DNA from: DATDMG01 sp036518955
GTDB lineage: Bacteria > Actinomycetota > Actinomycetes > Actinomycetales > Kineosporiaceae
NCBI GenBank assembly: GCA_036518955.1
Contig: DATDMG010000276.1
Coordinates: 1 to 15,440 of the forward strand
Direction: 5' to 3'
Length of the DNA stretch: 15,440 nucleotides
Each line of letters opens with the position of its first letter. The stretch's first letter is position 1. A program made the position numbers and the translations under genes. The notes under the pieces were generated by a model. That model was not told where the DNA came from and ran no database searches. It saw nothing but the letters and a program-made list of their open reading frames with translations. This document shows, one piece after another, positions 7,013-13,412 of the stretch.

Positions 7013-7393
7013 TCAGCCCCCGCCGTACGGCACGGTGATGATCTCAAGCAGGTGGCCGTCGGGGTCCTCCCAGTAGACGCCGCGGCCGCCGTCATTCGTG
7101 TTGATCTCCCAGGGCCGCCGCCGGCCGGGGTCCGCCCAATAGGTGAGGCCACGTGCCCGGATCCGGCCGAAGATCGCGTCGAACTCCGGTTCGTCGACCA
7201 GGAAGGCGTAGTGCTGCGGGACGACGTCGCCGTGGTCATCGGCGTAGTCGAGGGACACGTCGTTGTCGACCTGGACGACCGCGAAGGGCCCGAACTCCGT
7301 CGGCGGCTCGAGCCCCAGGATGTCGGTGAGGAACGAGGCCGAGCGCTTCTTGTCGCGTACCCGGACGATGGTGTGGTTCAACCGAACCGCCAT
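7013..7393 (-). CDS. VOC-superfamily (glyoxalase/bleomycin-resistance fold) protein
   Basis: 126 aa, a standard single VOC unit with two beta-alpha-beta-beta-beta modules. The N-terminal module RLNHTIVRVRDKKRSASFLTDILGLEP supplies H7; the second module has HYAFLVD with H61 and ends YWEDPDGHLLEIITVPYGG with E117. H7, H61 and E117 match the usual metal-ligand positions, so a metal-dependent lyase, dioxygenase or thiol transferase is possible, but the substrate cannot be read. The start ATG 7393 is the only one giving the full first strand; its ribosome site is weak (GAGGTG about 15 bases upstream). It stands alone between intergenic DNA and the divergent slipin relic. Confidence 0.88.
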   Translation of the reverse strand: MAVRLNHTIVRVRDKKRSASFLTDILGLEPPTEFGPFAVVQVDNDVSLDYADDHGDVVPQHYAFLVDEPEFDAIFGRIRARGLTYWADPGRRRPWEINTNDGGRGVYWEDPDGHLLEIITVPYGGG

Positions 7394-7596
7394 CCGTTCA
7401 GGACATCACCTCATCGGGCTATGAGCGACCGGGAGCGACACCCCAAAGCCTGGCCCACTCCCCCTGGGTGCGCCAGCACGGACGGCGGCAACCGCCGCCG
7501 TCGGCTGCGCCATCCTGGCGCCTGCCGGCCCGGACACTCGTTGGCGCGCCGGGGCGCGCGTTCGGGACACTCGTGCACGGCTCGGGCCGGCGGCGT

Positions 7597-7863
7597 CCAT
7601 GGAGGTCCCGGACGACGTCCCGCGATCGGGTCCGAGTGGTGCTGCCCAACCAGGAGGTCATGGCGGCCGACATCCCTGGGTGCGGGTGTCGGTGGCGGCC
7701 GAGTGGCGGATCGTCGACCCGGTCGCCTGGCCGGGCGTGACCCGCGACCCTTCCGACGCGCTGTGGATCTCCGTCCGAGTTCGCGGTGCGCGACGCCGTC
7801 GCGGCCCGGACCATCGAGGCGTTGGTCGCACGTGAGGAAGGGATGCGGATCTTGACGAGATGA
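7597..7863 (+). pseudogene. Slipin (SPFH/band 7) gene fragment with frameshifts
   Basis: Three consecutive pieces of an SPFH domain appear in alternating frames. 7599 onward begins MEVPDDV. 7627-7680 (next frame) reads RVRVVLPNQEVMAADIPG. 7680-7776 returns to the first frame with VRVSVAAEWRIVDPVAW and TRDPSDALWIS. 7777-7863 shifts again to EFAVRDAVAARTIEALVARE and stops at TGA. Together they cover about 90 residues of the actinobacterial slipin core, where the intact family adds an N-terminal membrane segment and a longer C-terminus. Slipins organise membrane microdomains. Both ends are missing and at least two shifts are needed, so this is a non-functional relic. Downstream of the stop, 7859-7942 reads DEFLAHAHPYARDEQAQPG in yet another frame without a start; I do not recognise it. 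Confidence 0.7.
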
Positions 7864-8195
7864 GTTCCTCGCCCACGCGCATCCCTACGCCCGGGACGAG
7901 CAGGCGCAGCCCGGCATTCCGTTCTACGCCGGCAACGACCTCTGAGGGAGGCCTTGGCGGCTGCCGGGCCGCGGCGACGCGAGGACGCCGACAGGGGCCG
8001 GTTGCGCCGATCCGGTGAGTGGTGGGCCGTTCGGGTGAACGCTGGGGCGGATGGCGTAGCCGTGGAGGCGCCGCCAGGTGCGCCGGTCGGGTGAACGCGA
8101 GGACGAGCGAGTGATTCGGCTGCACAGAGCTAGTTTCTCGATGCTCTCAGTTACAGCATGGAGTTGCTCGATCACTCATCATCAGGAGGCACGCC
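7864..8195. other. Intergenic leader of the secreted protein gene
   Basis: No intact gene. It contains the unrecognised coding-like tail ending with TGA at 7943-7945 and two copies of TCGGGTGAACGC (8031-8042 and 8087-8098), 56 bases apart. The last 80 bases are less GC-rich and should contain the promoter of the 8196 gene (TAGTTTCTCGATG and CAGTTACAGCATG are AT-rich stretches), but no clean boxes are assigned. AGGAGG at 8184-8189 is six bases before ATG 8196. Confidence 0.45.
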
Positions 8196-8816
8196 ATGGC
8201 TGGCTCGTTGCGAGGTTGGAGTCTGCGGGCGGCGGCGTTCGTCGCCGTCGCCGGTGCTGCGCTGGCCGCCGGGGCACCCACGGCGAGTGCGGCCACCACC
8301 GCCACCGTGGGATGCACCACGCGGACGGTCGCCCAGAAGTTCCAGAGCGTCGACGGAGACTCCAACAACTACTTCACCGCCCCCGGCGGCACCTTCGAGA
8401 GCGGCGCCCCCGGCTGGACGCTGACCAACACCTGGCTCGGCTCGGGCTGGGGGAACGACCCGTACCACGTCGACGGCGCCGGCTCCTCGTTGCTGTTCCT
8501 CAATTCCGGCGGCTCGGCCCTCAGCCCGATCTTCTGCAACCAGCTCGGCGAGGGTTCCCTGCGCTTCTTCTTCGCCGGCGGCGCCGGGGCCAGGGTGCAC
8601 CTGCACATCGACGCGACCAACGATACCGGTGGAAACGTCAGCACCCTGGACTGGGAAATGCCCGTCCCGGACAACGGTGGCTGGGTGTCGTACAAGGGCA
8701 TCCAGATGCCGTACCTCTACTCCGGCAACTACGAGAACGTTCAACTGCGATTCACCGCGATCAACAACTGGGCCGTGATCGACGACGTCGAGATCGACCC
8801 GTGGCGCTCTCTGTGA
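8196..8816 (+). CDS. Secreted beta-sandwich-like protein of unknown function
   Basis: 206 aa, starting at ATG 8196 with AGGAGG six bases upstream. A Sec signal peptide covers residues 1-32: SLRGWSLR basic region, AAAFVAVAGAALAAGAPTA hydrophobic core, ASA-type cleavage. The mature protein is rich in Gly, Ser, Asn and aromatics, with cysteines C40 and C114. It ends with a hallmark NNWAVIDDVEIDPWRSL; the pattern 'W-I/V-D-D-V-x-V/I-D-P-W/Y' closes many actinobacterial exported jelly-roll, carbohydrate-binding-like proteins. Segments APGGTFESGAPGWTL, SGGSALSPIFC, SLRFFF and VHLHIDATNDTGG fit strand-loop alternation. No catalytic residues are visible; sugar binding or a surface role is inferred only from fold-like features. 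It is monocistronic, with a terminator hairpin overlapping its stop codon. Confidence 0.88.
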   Translation: MAGSLRGWSLRAAAFVAVAGAALAAGAPTASAATTATVGCTTRTVAQKFQSVDGDSNNYFTAPGGTFESGAPGWTLTNTWLGSGWGNDPYHVDGAGSSLLFLNSGGSALSPIFCNQLGEGSLRFFFAGGAGARVHLHIDATNDTGGNVSTLDWEMPVPDNGGWVSYKGIQMPYLYSGNYENVQLRFTAINNWAVIDDVEIDPWRSL

Positions 8817-8834
8817 CACCTCCCGCGGAGGTGT
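8816..8834 (+). terminator. Terminator hairpin overlapping the stop of the secreted protein gene
   Basis: ACACCTCC (8816-8823) pairs with GGAGGTGT (8827-8834) across CGC. The first base of the stem is the last base of the TGA stop. Confidence 0.65.
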
Positions 8835-8911
8835 GGGGTGATCACGGCCGCGTTCCCGAGCGGGCCTGACCTGGTCCAACAACTCGGACCTCTCAGGGGC
8901 CGACCGGACTG

Positions 8912-9208
8912 ATGTCGTTCACCGGTACACCGCGCGTCCAACACGGTCCGGGCAGCCGCGGCACGACCTGGAGGGTTGTGCGTAACCCGTGGGTGGAGCC
9001 GTTGCGGTTCGAGCGCATGTCAGGCCTGGACGAACAGCAACTCGAAGAGCTGGAGCCTCGGGACCGATGGCGGGCCGGCGGCCAGGTGGTGGGCCGGATC
9101 GGCGCGGTGCCCCGGGTGCGCCACCCGCCATCGCGGGCTCCGGACGGCGCGCCGGGGTACCGGGTCCGGCTCAGGCGGCTGTGGCGACCGGACCGGCCGG
9201 GCGGATGA
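8912..9208 (+). pseudogene. Possible N-terminal remnant of an IS5-type (HARBI1-like) transposase
   Basis: A 98-codon frame contains VVRNPWVEPLRFERMSGLD and EQQLEELEPRD. Several actinobacterial IS5-family transposases begin with a similar 'hydrophobic-V-x-LRF-x-R-hydrophobic-x-GL-x-x-x-QL-x-EL' helix before the helix-turn-helix. After about residue 50 the translation turns into Arg/Gly/Pro-rich sequence with no DDE motifs, so at most the N-terminal tip survives. No flanking inverted repeats or target duplications were found. The identification rests on pattern memory and is weak; a random open frame is the alternative. Confidence 0.3.
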
Positions 9209-9500
9209 CGGCGAGCAGGTGGCCGCTGGCGATCTTTCCACTGTGGTTTCTCCGGGTGGGCCCTGTTCGGGTGGTGCGGTCAGGTCGTGGCTGCGGGTCG
9301 TCGGTGGACGGCGTCGTGCCGGCCGTCCCAGGCTGCGTGCCAGGGCCAGCCGTCGGGCAGGGGCAGGGTCAGGCGGCGGCGCCCCGGGCGGTCCGGGACC
9401 GCGTCTCGCGGTGCCACCTCATCTGGGTCCGGACCCGGGCTGAGGTCTGTTCGACCGCTCCCGACGGCGAGGTGGGCGCCCGGCGAGACCCGGACAGCGG
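9209..9500. other. Intergenic, no supported gene
   Basis: Between the possible transposase remnant and the oxidase terminator no frame is convincing. A minus-strand frame over about 9285-9420 reads RRRLTLPLPDGWPWHAAW before a stop; it looks protein-like but has no recognised family and no start with a ribosome site. Confidence 0.35.
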
Positions 9501-9533
9501 GTCAGGCCCGAGGCAGGATGCCTCGGGCCTGAC
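9501..9533 (-). terminator. Terminator of the multicopper oxidase gene
   Basis: A 15-bp perfect stem (9501-9515 with 9519-9533) around a 3-base loop lies 17 bases beyond the oxidase stop codon on the minus strand. Confidence 0.88.
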
Positions 9534-9549
9534 CCTGGGGACGGGTTCG

Positions 9550-11469
9550 TCAGGCGGTCACCTGATATCTGGTGGTCATGCCTGCGGTCAGGTGGTCGTT
9601 GACGTGGCAGTGGAACAGCCAGATCCCGGCGTTGTCCGGCACCATGTCGGCGACCACCATGGACGCCGGCAGCAGGTTCACGACGTCCATCCGCATGCCC
9701 CCGACCACGACGTCGTTGCCGTGCCAGTGCGGGGTGTGCAAGTCGACCTCGGTGCCCATGTCCATCACGTACCAGCGAACGCGCTCACCCTTCCGCATGG
9801 TGATCATCGGCTGGTTGCCGTAGACGTAGCCGTTGATCGAGTGCATCAGGTTCGATTCGTGGAACTCCTCGTCGCTGTCCTTCGGCACGGCCTTGAGCTT
9901 GGTGAACCGCTGCACGCTGGCCTTGATGTAGGGGCTCATGTTCTCGTTCATGACCGAGTACAGGATGAACAACTCGCGGTCGACGTCCGTGGGGCTGCCG
10001 TCGTCCTTGGCCATCGCGGCCGAGGTGATCACCATAGGACCCATCAGCCCGGCGTAGGTGTCGCCCACCTCGTCGGTGTGCGAGTGATACATCCACATCA
10101 CCGATGACCCGTCGTGCGGCCCCGGGCCGGCCCGCTCGGGTACCTCCCACGTGTAGGTGTGGCTGCCGCCCTTGGGCACCGAATCGTCGGCCTTGTCCTT
10201 GCCCGAGGTGCCGTCGGAATAGGGGGCCCCCTCGGAGTCCTTGCGGTAGAAGACGCCGTGCGGGTGCACGGCCGTGGGGATCGAGCAATTGTTGTGGAAC
10301 ACCACCTTGATGGTGTCACCCACGGCGGCCCGGATCACCGGCCCCTGGAAGCCGAGGTACGCCTCGTCCGCCGACCGCTGGATGAGGTGCTTGAAGGACT
10401 CGTCCGTGTAGCCGCGGTAGAGGCACTTGACGTACTTCGAGCCGACGCGGTCGGGGGCGTTCTTCACATACGTTTGCGCGGTGTCGTCGAACGCCTGGCC
10501 AGTGATCTGGTTCTTGCCGGTGGGAGCGTAGTCCCAGACCACCTCGTCGCTGGCGATGTAGTAGGTGCGAGTCTTGCCGATGGCGCCGTCGCCGGTCACC
10601 ACGGACCTGTAGCCCTCGGTGGAAAGGGCGTGGCCGGCATGGCCGGCGCTGTCGCCGGCCACCGAGGCCCAGTAGCCCTCGGTGGAGGCGCCGTGGCCGG
10701 CGTGGCCGGCGCTGACCGGTGCCAGTGGCCCTGTGCCGGGCACGACGGACGCCGCCGAGAAGGTGATGACCGCCCCGAGCTGCAGCGTCACCAGGCCGCT
10801 GACGAGGGGGACGCGGGTGGCGGTCCGCGCCGTCGCAGGGCGGTTCTGGGTCACCGCCCAGGTCGAGGTGCCGATGACCACGGCCTGCAGGGCGAGTCCG
10901 AGCAACGCCAGCGGGTTGGTCCAGCGGCCCACGTCGTCCGTGATCGTAGGCAGATGGACGAACCGGTCGAGCACCGATGTGGCGATCCCCGCCATGGGGA
11001 CGACGCCGGCCAGCAGCCATACCCAGCGCGCGTCACGCCAGCACAACAGCCCGGTGGTGGCGACCGCCGCGACCTCCAGGAGCACGAAGAGGCCCCCCAG
11101 GTACGCGGCGCGTTCGAACTGGTCCTCCGTCACCAGCACCTGGCACAGGGCGATCACGAGCAGGAGCGCGGCAGTGACGAAACGCGGCGCCGCAGAGAGT
11201 GGACCACGCCAACGGAATGGGACTTCGGCTTGCCGCGGCGGTGGGGCGCTCGTGGCTGATTCCGCGGTGGTGGCTGATTCCGCGCGGGCGGCTGATGCCG
11301 TGGTGGTCGTTGATTCCGTGGTGCTGGTCGCTGATTGTGTCGCGATCGTTGTCGGTTCCGGGCTGGTTGCTGCGACTTCGGTGATGGTCAGGTCGGTGTT
11401 GGTGGGCGAAACGGGTAGCGGCCCAGCTACTCCTGATGAGTCTTCGCTGGGGGAGACGTTTCCACTCAC
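9550..11469 (-). CDS. Membrane-anchored multicopper oxidase (ferroxidase/ceruloplasmin-like)
   Basis: 639 aa in three parts. Residues 1-85 are Ser/Thr/Ala-rich and low in complexity. 93-242 holds about five hydrophobic helices (93-113, 121-143, 148-168, 183-207, 219-242). 300-639 is a two-cupredoxin oxidase with a full copper set: H402/H404 in HPHG, H462/H464 in MYHSHTDEV, H578/H581/H583 in LHTPHWHG, and H620, C621, H622, H626, M631 in FHCHVNDHLTAGM, giving the type 1 centre and trinuclear cluster. The segments MYHSHTDEVGDTYAGLMGP and LFILYSVMNENMS are typical of ceruloplasmin/hephaestin-like bacterial oxidases, so oxidation of Fe(II) or Cu(I) with reduction of O2 to water outside the membrane is likely. 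A 21-residue duplication with GHAGH lies in the linker (253-294). The start is GTG 11469 with AAAGGA about ten bases upstream. It is divergent from the tocopherol-cyclase-like gene and followed by its own terminator. Confidence 0.93.
   Translation of the reverse strand: MSGNVSPSEDSSGVAGPLPVSPTNTDLTITEVAATSPEPTTIATQSATSTTESTTTTASAARAESATTAESATSAPPPRQAEVPFRWRGPLSAAPRFVTAALLLVIALCQVLVTEDQFERAAYLGGLFVLLEVAAVATTGLLCWRDARWVWLLAGVVPMAGIATSVLDRFVHLPTITDDVGRWTNPLALLGLALQAVVIGTSTWAVTQNRPATARTATRVPLVSGLVTLQLGAVITFSAASVVPGTGPLAPVSAGHAGHGASTEGYWASVAGDSAGHAGHALSTEGYRSVVTGDGAIGKTRTYYIASDEVVWDYAPTGKNQITGQAFDDTAQTYVKNAPDRVGSKYVKCLYRGYTDESFKHLIQRSADEAYLGFQGPVIRAAVGDTIKVVFHNNCSIPTAVHPHGVFYRKDSEGAPYSDGTSGKDKADDSVPKGGSHTYTWEVPERAGPGPHDGSSVMWMYHSHTDEVGDTYAGLMGPMVITSAAMAKDDGSPTDVDRELFILYSVMNENMSPYIKASVQRFTKLKAVPKDSDEEFHESNLMHSINGYVYGNQPMITMRKGERVRWYVMDMGTEVDLHTPHWHGNDVVVGGMRMDVVNLLPASMVVADMVPDNAGIWLFHCHVNDHLTAGMTTRYQVTA
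10588..10713 (-). repeat. Tandem 63-bp duplication in the oxidase linker
   Basis: Two adjacent in-frame copies (10713-10651 and 10650-10588) encode SAGHAGHGASTEGYWASVAGD and SAGHAGHALSTEGYRSVVTGD, 15 of 21 residues identical. The paired histidines in GHAGH could bind metal. Confidence 0.88.
11245..11380 (-). repeat. Imperfect short repeats coding the Ser/Thr/Ala-rich N-terminus
   Basis: The plus strand shows recurring GTGGCTGATTCCG-like units (GTGGCTGATTCCGCGG, GTGGCTGATTCCGCGC, GTTGATTCCGTGG). They encode the oxidase residues rich in ATS/ESAT around 30-75. This low-complexity tract is prone to length change by slippage. Confidence 0.6.
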
Positions 11470-11717
11470 GGGCCAGTGATCCTTTGTACGGTCCCGACCA
11501 CGGCGGACACCCGACGGCGGGAGCAGATGACGTTGACGTTGACGTTGACGAGGACAAGTACGTCAGCGGTGCCCGCCACGGCACGGTGGGACCGACGGCA
11601 CCGCCGTCCATGATCTCGTCGTCCCGGGCTTCGCTCCCCAAGGGCCTGCAGATCCGAAGCAGGCAGACATGGCGGCCCGGGCTATGCCCCGCGCGCCGCC
11701 GTCCGAGGCAAACTGAG

Positions 11718-11723
11718 GGTATA
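11718..11723 (-). promoter_or_regulatory. Predicted -10 box for the oxidase
   Basis: TATACC on the minus strand lies about 15-17 bases from a TTACCT/GTTACC -35-like element that coincides with the palindrome at 11739-11753. It implies a leader of roughly 240 nt before GTG 11469. Confidence 0.4.
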
Positions 11724-11736
11724 CGGACGCAAGTTG

Positions 11737-11755
11737 TTAGGTAACCCTTACCTCG
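11737..11755. promoter_or_regulatory. Iron-box-like palindromic operator
   Basis: AGGTAACCCTTACCT (11739-11753) is a perfect palindrome around a central C. The 19-base TTAGGTAACCCTTACCTCG matches the DtxR/IdeR/DmdR iron-box consensus TTAGGTTAGGCTAACCTAA at 13 of 19 positions. Further half-sites follow at 11756 (AGGT), 11768, 11779 and 11784 (ACCT). Overlap with the predicted -35 suggests repression of the oxidase; an iron-responsive regulator is inferred from the match. Confidence 0.5.
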
Positions 11756-12075
11756 AGGTCGCCGATGACCTGACGCAGACCTAACCTTGATCGTCCGTGT
11801 TCTGGGCTGGGTGGGCTATCGGGGCCTGGTGTCGTGATCTTCGCCTGACGCCATCTCCGGATCTTCCGCCAGGCTCGCAGCCCCGCACGATGACGTTCAC
11901 CGACAGCTCGCCACGGTGCCACAAGGGCCCGGCGGCACATGGCCTCGCCCGCTGGGTCGCCGGACGGCACGTTCGCTCGATCAGCGGCTTCCGATGGTGT
12001 TCGCAAGGCCGGTGGGGCGACACCAGGCACCAGGCGCTGCTCGGGTCCCCACCGTTACGGTCTAGGGTCGCAGGC

Positions 12076-13083
12076 GTGCTCCTTGCTCCGGGACGTCTTG
12101 CCGCGCGAGTGCGGTCGACGCTGCACCCGGAGGGCTTCCACGGCAGCCGTGAGATCCGCGGATTCTTCGAGGGCTGGTACGTCAAGCTGGTCAGCGCCGA
12201 CCGTCGCCGCCGCTGGGCCGTGATCCCGGGGCTGTTCCTCGGGGTCGACGGGGACGTCGACGAGGCGTTCGTCCAAGTGCTGGACGGCGCCAGCGGGCGG
12301 TCCTGGTATCAGCGCTACGACAGGTCGCAGTTCCATGCCCGGGAGGACGGGTTCGACGTGGTGGTGGGCCCGAATCGGTTCACGGCCGCCGGGATGACGC
12401 TGGATCTGCCCGAGGTCGGGATGCGGGGACGGCTGGACTTCACCGGCCCGTTGCTTCCCTGGCCTGTCCGCCCGTGGTCTCCGGGGATCATGGGCTGGTA
12501 CGCCTGGGTGCCCTTCCTGGAGTGCTACCACGGGGTGCTCTCGTTCGATCACACGCTGGCCGGCACGCTGGAGCTGGACGGCCAGCCGATCAGCTTCGAC
12601 GGCGGCCGGGGTTACCTGGAGAAGGACTGGGGTCGGGCCTTCCCCTCGGGCTACATCTGGATGCAGACCAACCACTTCGGGCAACCGGGAACCTGCCTGA
12701 CGGCGTCGATCGCGATGATCCCCTGGCTGCGTGGCGAGTTCCGGGGGTTCATCGTCGGTGTCCGGCACGCGGGCAAGCTGCACGCCTTCACCACGTACAA
12801 CTGGGCCCGGACGACCTCGCTGGACATCGACGACGACCACGTCCGGTGGTCGCTGCGCTCCCGGCGCGGCGCGACGTTGGACCTGGTCGCCGAGCGCAGC
12901 CAGGGGGGCCTGTTGCACGCCCCGGTGCGCACCCAGATGCACCGACGGATCGAGGAGACGCTCAACGCCTCCGTGCGGGTACGTCTCACCGACCGGTCAG
13001 GGCACGTCGTCCTCGACGACACCGGCGTCTGCGCCGGACTCGAGGTGCACGGTGACCTGGACCGGCTGCTCGCGGCCGGCTGA
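12076..13083 (+). CDS. Tocopherol-cyclase-like protein
   Basis: About 335 aa from GTG 12076; GTG 12109 (VRSTLHPEGFHG) is an equally plausible start because family members often begin near that motif. Neither has a clear ribosome site; TACGGT at 12056-12061 could be a -10 box giving an almost leaderless message. The body matches the tocopherol-cyclase-like family: FFEGWYVKLV (30-39), AFVQVLDGASGRSWY (64-78), PGIMGWYAWVPFLECYHGV (136-154), FDGGRGYLEKDWGRAFPSGY (174-193), WMQTNH (195-200), and the C-terminal GGLLHAPVRTQMHRRIEETL. In plants the family closes the chromanol ring of tocopherol; the role of actinobacterial members is unknown, probably a lipid or isoprenoid ligand in a beta-barrel-like fold. 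The conserved acidic and aromatic signature is complete, so the gene is likely functional. It shares a 606-bp divergent control region with the oxidase. Confidence 0.88.
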   Translation: MLLAPGRLAARVRSTLHPEGFHGSREIRGFFEGWYVKLVSADRRRRWAVIPGLFLGVDGDVDEAFVQVLDGASGRSWYQRYDRSQFHAREDGFDVVVGPNRFTAAGMTLDLPEVGMRGRLDFTGPLLPWPVRPWSPGIMGWYAWVPFLECYHGVLSFDHTLAGTLELDGQPISFDGGRGYLEKDWGRAFPSGYIWMQTNHFGQPGTCLTASIAMIPWLRGEFRGFIVGVRHAGKLHAFTTYNWARTTSLDIDDDHVRWSLRSRRGATLDLVAERSQGGLLHAPVRTQMHRRIEETLNASVRVRLTDRSGHVVLDDTGVCAGLEVHGDLDRLLAAG

Positions 13084-13402
13084 TCCATCACTCCCAGATC
13101 GGCCCCAGACCGCTTCGGATCAAGGATCGGGGACGACGGACGCCGGACCAGCGGCTGGCCGTGCTCCAGGAGCACGACCTCGACGGCCCGCCAGTGGATG
13201 ATCACTGTCGGTGCCTGTCAGCCTGCCGCTGCCCGTCCTGCGCGGACTGCCACGGTTCGGCGTCAGGTGCGGCAGGACGCCGCGCAGCTGGCCCAGGGTG
13301 ACGTCGACCCGACGGTGGCGACTCGCGGTCACGGTCGGGGACCGCGCTCCCCGCTACAGATCATGTCCGCCGGGCGGGTCGGTTGGGGACGGTTCGGCGG
13401 AG
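13084..13402. other. Intergenic, no supported gene
   Basis: It separates the convergent cyclase-like and PhnB genes. A plus-strand frame about 13150-13250 reads LAVLQEHDLDGPPVDDHCRC and a Cys-rich tail, recalling small actinobacterial Cys-containing proteins, but it lacks a start with a ribosome site. No strong terminator is seen after 13083; an 8-bp repeat (CGTCCTGC at 13234, GCAGGACG at 13272) has a long loop. Confidence 0.35.
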
Positions 13403-13412
13403 TTATCCGCCG
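13395..13412 (-). terminator. Hairpin around the PhnB stop codon
   Basis: CGGCGGA (13395-13401) pairs with TCCGCCG (13406-13412); the TAA stop of the minus-strand gene lies in the 4-base loop. It probably terminates that gene, though the stem is short. Confidence 0.5.

Larger units (their letters stand above)
11470..12075. other. Divergent intergenic region between oxidase and tocopherol-cyclase-like gene
   Basis: 606 bp without a supported gene. It holds a run of TTGACG hexamers (about 11528-11550), a predicted oxidase promoter (-10 TATACC at 11723-11718 on the minus strand), a palindromic operator (11739-11753) inside a cluster of AGGT/ACCT half-sites up to 11790, and about 280 bp of unannotated leader before the GTG at 12076. 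The plus-strand frame continuous with the cyclase-like gene reaches back to 11797, but its upstream part reads like non-coding sequence. Confidence 0.5.

Noticed and set aside
8989..11259. Long plus-strand frames (372 and 381 codons) across the oxidase
   Set aside because: Valine/histidine-rich shadows of the oxidase coding strand, which carries the complete copper-binding motifs.
11797..12075. N-terminal extension of the tocopherol-cyclase-like protein to ATG 11797
   Set aside because: The added 93 residues look non-coding (Trp/Arg/Cys-rich) and family members begin near the RSTLHPEGFHG motif.
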